From assembly GCA_021779775.1 (NCBI GenBank), contig JAJYAB010000146.1:1-5467 (forward strand): a stretch of 5,467 nt of DNA, in the 5' to 3' direction. A program made the translations under genes and the position numbers. Positions 3,765 to 5,467 of the stretch are shown piece by piece. Origin of the DNA: Actinomycetes bacterium. Lineage in GTDB: Bacteria > Actinomycetota > Acidimicrobiia > Acidimicrobiales > UBA8190. Every line of letters begins with the position of its first letter. Position 1 is the stretch's first letter. The notes under the pieces are model-generated. The model was not told the origin of the DNA. It saw only the letters and a program-made list of their open reading frames with translations, and ran no database searches.

Positions 3765-5467
3765 ATGTCGGAATTCCTGCAGTTCACAGTGATCGGCATC
3801 GCCCTCGGTGCCGTGTACGCCATCACCGCCTCGGGGCTGGTCCTCACCTACGCCACCTCGGGCGTGTTCAACTTCGCCCACGGGGCGGTCGGCATGATCG
3901 CCGCCTTCACCTACTGGGAGCTCTCGCAGAGCCGGGGGGTGCCGGCCGGCCTGGCGCTGGCCGCTGTGCTGCTGGTGGAGGCCCCCGTCCTCGGGCTGCT
4001 GGCCGAGCTGCTGATGCGCAGCCTGTACGGGGCCAGCACCGAGCGGGCGCTGATGGTCACCACCGGGCTGCTGCTCGTCCTGGTGGGCGTGGCCGAGAAG
4101 GTGTGGGGCGGCTCGACCAGCCGGACGCTGCCCCAGTACTTCGCCGGCGACGACGTCCGGATCCTCGGCGTCACCGTGTCCGCCCACCAGCTGCTGGTGA
4201 TCGCCGTCGCGGTGATGGTCGCCGTGGCGCTGCGCGTCCTGCTGGTGTCCACCCGGCCCGGGGTGGCGATGCGGGCGGTGGTCGACGACCCCGACCTGCT
4301 GGCCATGGCCGGCGCGTCCCCCCGCCGCACCGCCCGCACCGGCTGGGTCCTCGGGGCGATGCTGGCCTCCCTGGCCGGCGTGCTCATCGCCCCCCTGGCC
4401 GACCTCGACCCGGTGCTGCTCACCCTGTTCGTCGTGAACGGCTACGCCGCCGCGGTGCTCGGGCGGCTGCGGAGCCTGCCGCTGACCTTCGCCGGGTCGC
4501 TCGCCATCGGGGTGGGGGAGCAGTACGTGATCGCCTACCTGCCCGGCTCGTTCAGCTCGACGTGGTTCCCTAACGAGACCCAGGCCCTGCCGATGCTCTT
4601 CCTCTTCCTGGTGGTGCTGCTGCTGCCCGAGGACCGCCTGCGCGCCGCCGGCCGGGTGGTGTCGGGCCGCATGTCGCGGGTGGCCAGCCTGTCCACGTCG
4701 CTGTGGGGCGCGGCGGGCGTGGTGGTCCTCGGGGTGGCGGCCGCCGAGGGACTGCCGGTCACCTGGCGCACCACGGTGGCCGCCGGTTTCGTGTTCGGCA
4801 TCGTCGCCTTGTCGCTCACCCTCCTCACCGGCTACGCCGGCCAGGTGTCGCTCGGCCAGCTCGCCTTCTCCGGCGTCGGCGCCTTCGCCATGGGCAAGGT
4901 GGCCGGCGGCGGCTCCTGGTGGGGGATCCTCGTCGCCGTGACGGCTTCGGCGGCCGTCGGCATCCTGGTCGCCCTGCCGACGCTGCGGGTCCGCGGGCTG
5001 TTCCTCGCCCTCGCGACCCTGGCGTTTGCCCAGTTCGCCTACCAGGTCTTCTTCACGAACCCGCACGCCTTCTCCGTCGACGGCTCGGTGCTGGTGCACC
5101 GCCTGTCGCTGTTCGGCGTGTCGCTGCACGGGGACGTGGCGGAGACGACTCTCCTCGCCGTCGCCTTCGCCCTGGCGGGGGTGCTGGTGCTGTCGCTGCG
5201 GCGCGCCACGTTCGGCCGCCGGCTGGTGGCGCTGGCCGACTCGCCGGCCGCCTCGGCCACCTTGGGCCTGAACGTGCGGGCCACCCGCCTGGCCGTGTTC
5301 GGCGTGTCGGCCGGCCTGGCCGGCCTGGCCGGGGCGCTGCTCGGCACGCTGCAGGGGCCGGTCGGCGGCAACGACCTGCAGCTGCTGTTCAGCATGATCA
5401 TCCTGCTCATGACGGTGGTGTGGGGGGTGCGGAGCATGGCCGGCGCGCTGCTGGCCGGCATGTCGTA
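3765..5467 (+). CDS. Fused LivH-LivM branched-chain amino acid-type ABC permease, 3' end outside window
   Basis: Open from the ATG at 3765 to the window edge: 567 codons plus two bases, no stop. Residues 1 to about 290 are a LivH permease: GIALGAVYAITASGLVLTYATSGVFNFAHGA (11-41, the family signature) and an ATPase-coupling loop STRPGVAMRAVVDDPDLLAMAGASPRRTART near 162-191. A linker, LPEDRLRAAGRVVSGRMSRV (about 287-306), leads to a LivM permease: LLTGYAGQVSLGQLAFSGVGAFA (353-375), TLRVRGLFLALATLAFAQ, a second coupling loop FGRRLVALADSPAASATLGLNVRATRL (483-509) and AGLAGLAGALLG. The two subunits normally form a heterodimer; here one chain would supply both transmembrane halves. It follows the binding protein by 42 nt in the same reading frame, so one operon is likely. 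No clear ribosome binding site precedes the ATG. LivG/LivF-type ATPases are expected downstream, or fused to the missing end. Confidence 0.9.
   Translation, partial: MSEFLQFTVIGIALGAVYAITASGLVLTYATSGVFNFAHGAVGMIAAFTYWELSQSRGVPAGLALAAVLLVEAPVLGLLAELLMRSLYGASTERALMVTTGLLLVLVGVAEKVWGGSTSRTLPQYFAGDDVRILGVTVSAHQLLVIAVAVMVAVALRVLLVSTRPGVAMRAVVDDPDLLAMAGASPRRTARTGWVLGAMLASLAGVLIAPLADLDPVLLTLFVVNGYAAAVLGRLRSLPLTFAGSLAIGVGEQYVIAYLPGSFSSTWFPNETQALPMLFLFLVVLLLPEDRLRAAGRVVSGRMSRVASLSTSLWGAAGVVVLGVAAAEGLPVTWRTTVAAGFVFGIVALSLTLLTGYAGQVSLGQLAFSGVGAFAMGKVAGGGSWWGILVAVTASAAVGILVALPTLRVRGLFLALATLAFAQFAYQVFFTNPHAFSVDGSVLVHRLSLFGVSLHGDVAETTLLAVAFALAGVLVLSLRRATFGRRLVALADSPAASATLGLNVRATRLAVFGVSAGLAGLAGALLGTLQGPVGGNDLQLLFSMIILLMTVVWGVRSMAGALLAGMS

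Noticed and set aside
2118..5129. 1003-residue open frame on the minus strand across the whole transporter region
   Set aside because: Antisense shadow of two well-supported plus-strand genes in very GC-rich DNA. Composition is extreme (runs of Gln, His, Gly, Arg) with no domain. Only its last 14 codons have a plausible start.

Overview
The window is very GC-rich and uses GTG starts, Ala/Arg/Gly-rich proteins and high-GC third codon positions. Its gene families (LivHM-type transporter, YefM/RelE and HTH/nucleotidyltransferase toxin-antitoxin pairs, an IS200/IS605 right end with the GGATGTCAA terminus) suggest an actinobacterium. A more precise assignment is a guess.

Layout. (1) Positions 1-859 are a mobile-element and debris zone. 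A 99-bp sequence that looks like the right end of an IS200/IS605 (TnpB) element occurs twice in direct orientation (1-99 and 761-859, one mismatch). Between the copies lie a small secreted Ala/Thr-rich protein of unknown function (197-556) and the N-terminal stub of a DUF4338/DruA-like protein (615-791), which is cut by the second copy. No tnpA, tnpB or left end is visible. (2) Positions 860-2128, minus strand, are a compact toxin-antitoxin island with two modules in tandem: an XRE-type HTH protein with an AbiEii-like nucleotidyltransferase (ATGA overlap), then a YefM/Phd antitoxin with a RelE/ParE toxin (GTGA overlap). Each module has its own palindromic operator candidate. In both, the antitoxin looks complete and the toxin looks C-terminally truncated: the RelE gene by the IS right end, the nucleotidyltransferase at its junction with the next module. 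(3) A 14-codon minus-strand ORF with an excellent ribosome binding site (2118-2162) ends inside the first module's operator. It may be the 5' stub of a gene displaced by the island, or a leader peptide. (4) Positions 2343-5467, plus strand, are the start of a branched-chain amino acid-type (HAAT) ABC uptake operon: a substrate-binding lipoprotein, then a permease in which LivH and LivM are fused in one chain. The permease runs off the window; the ATPase genes would be expected beyond it.

The transporter operon looks like ordinary chromosomal background. The left 2.1 kb looks like an accessory insertion in which mobile-element activity has repeatedly truncated genes and left antitoxins without full toxins. 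The least explained elements are the paired solo right ends, each a potential TnpB-guide (omega/reRNA) 3' end followed by a different guide-like sequence.
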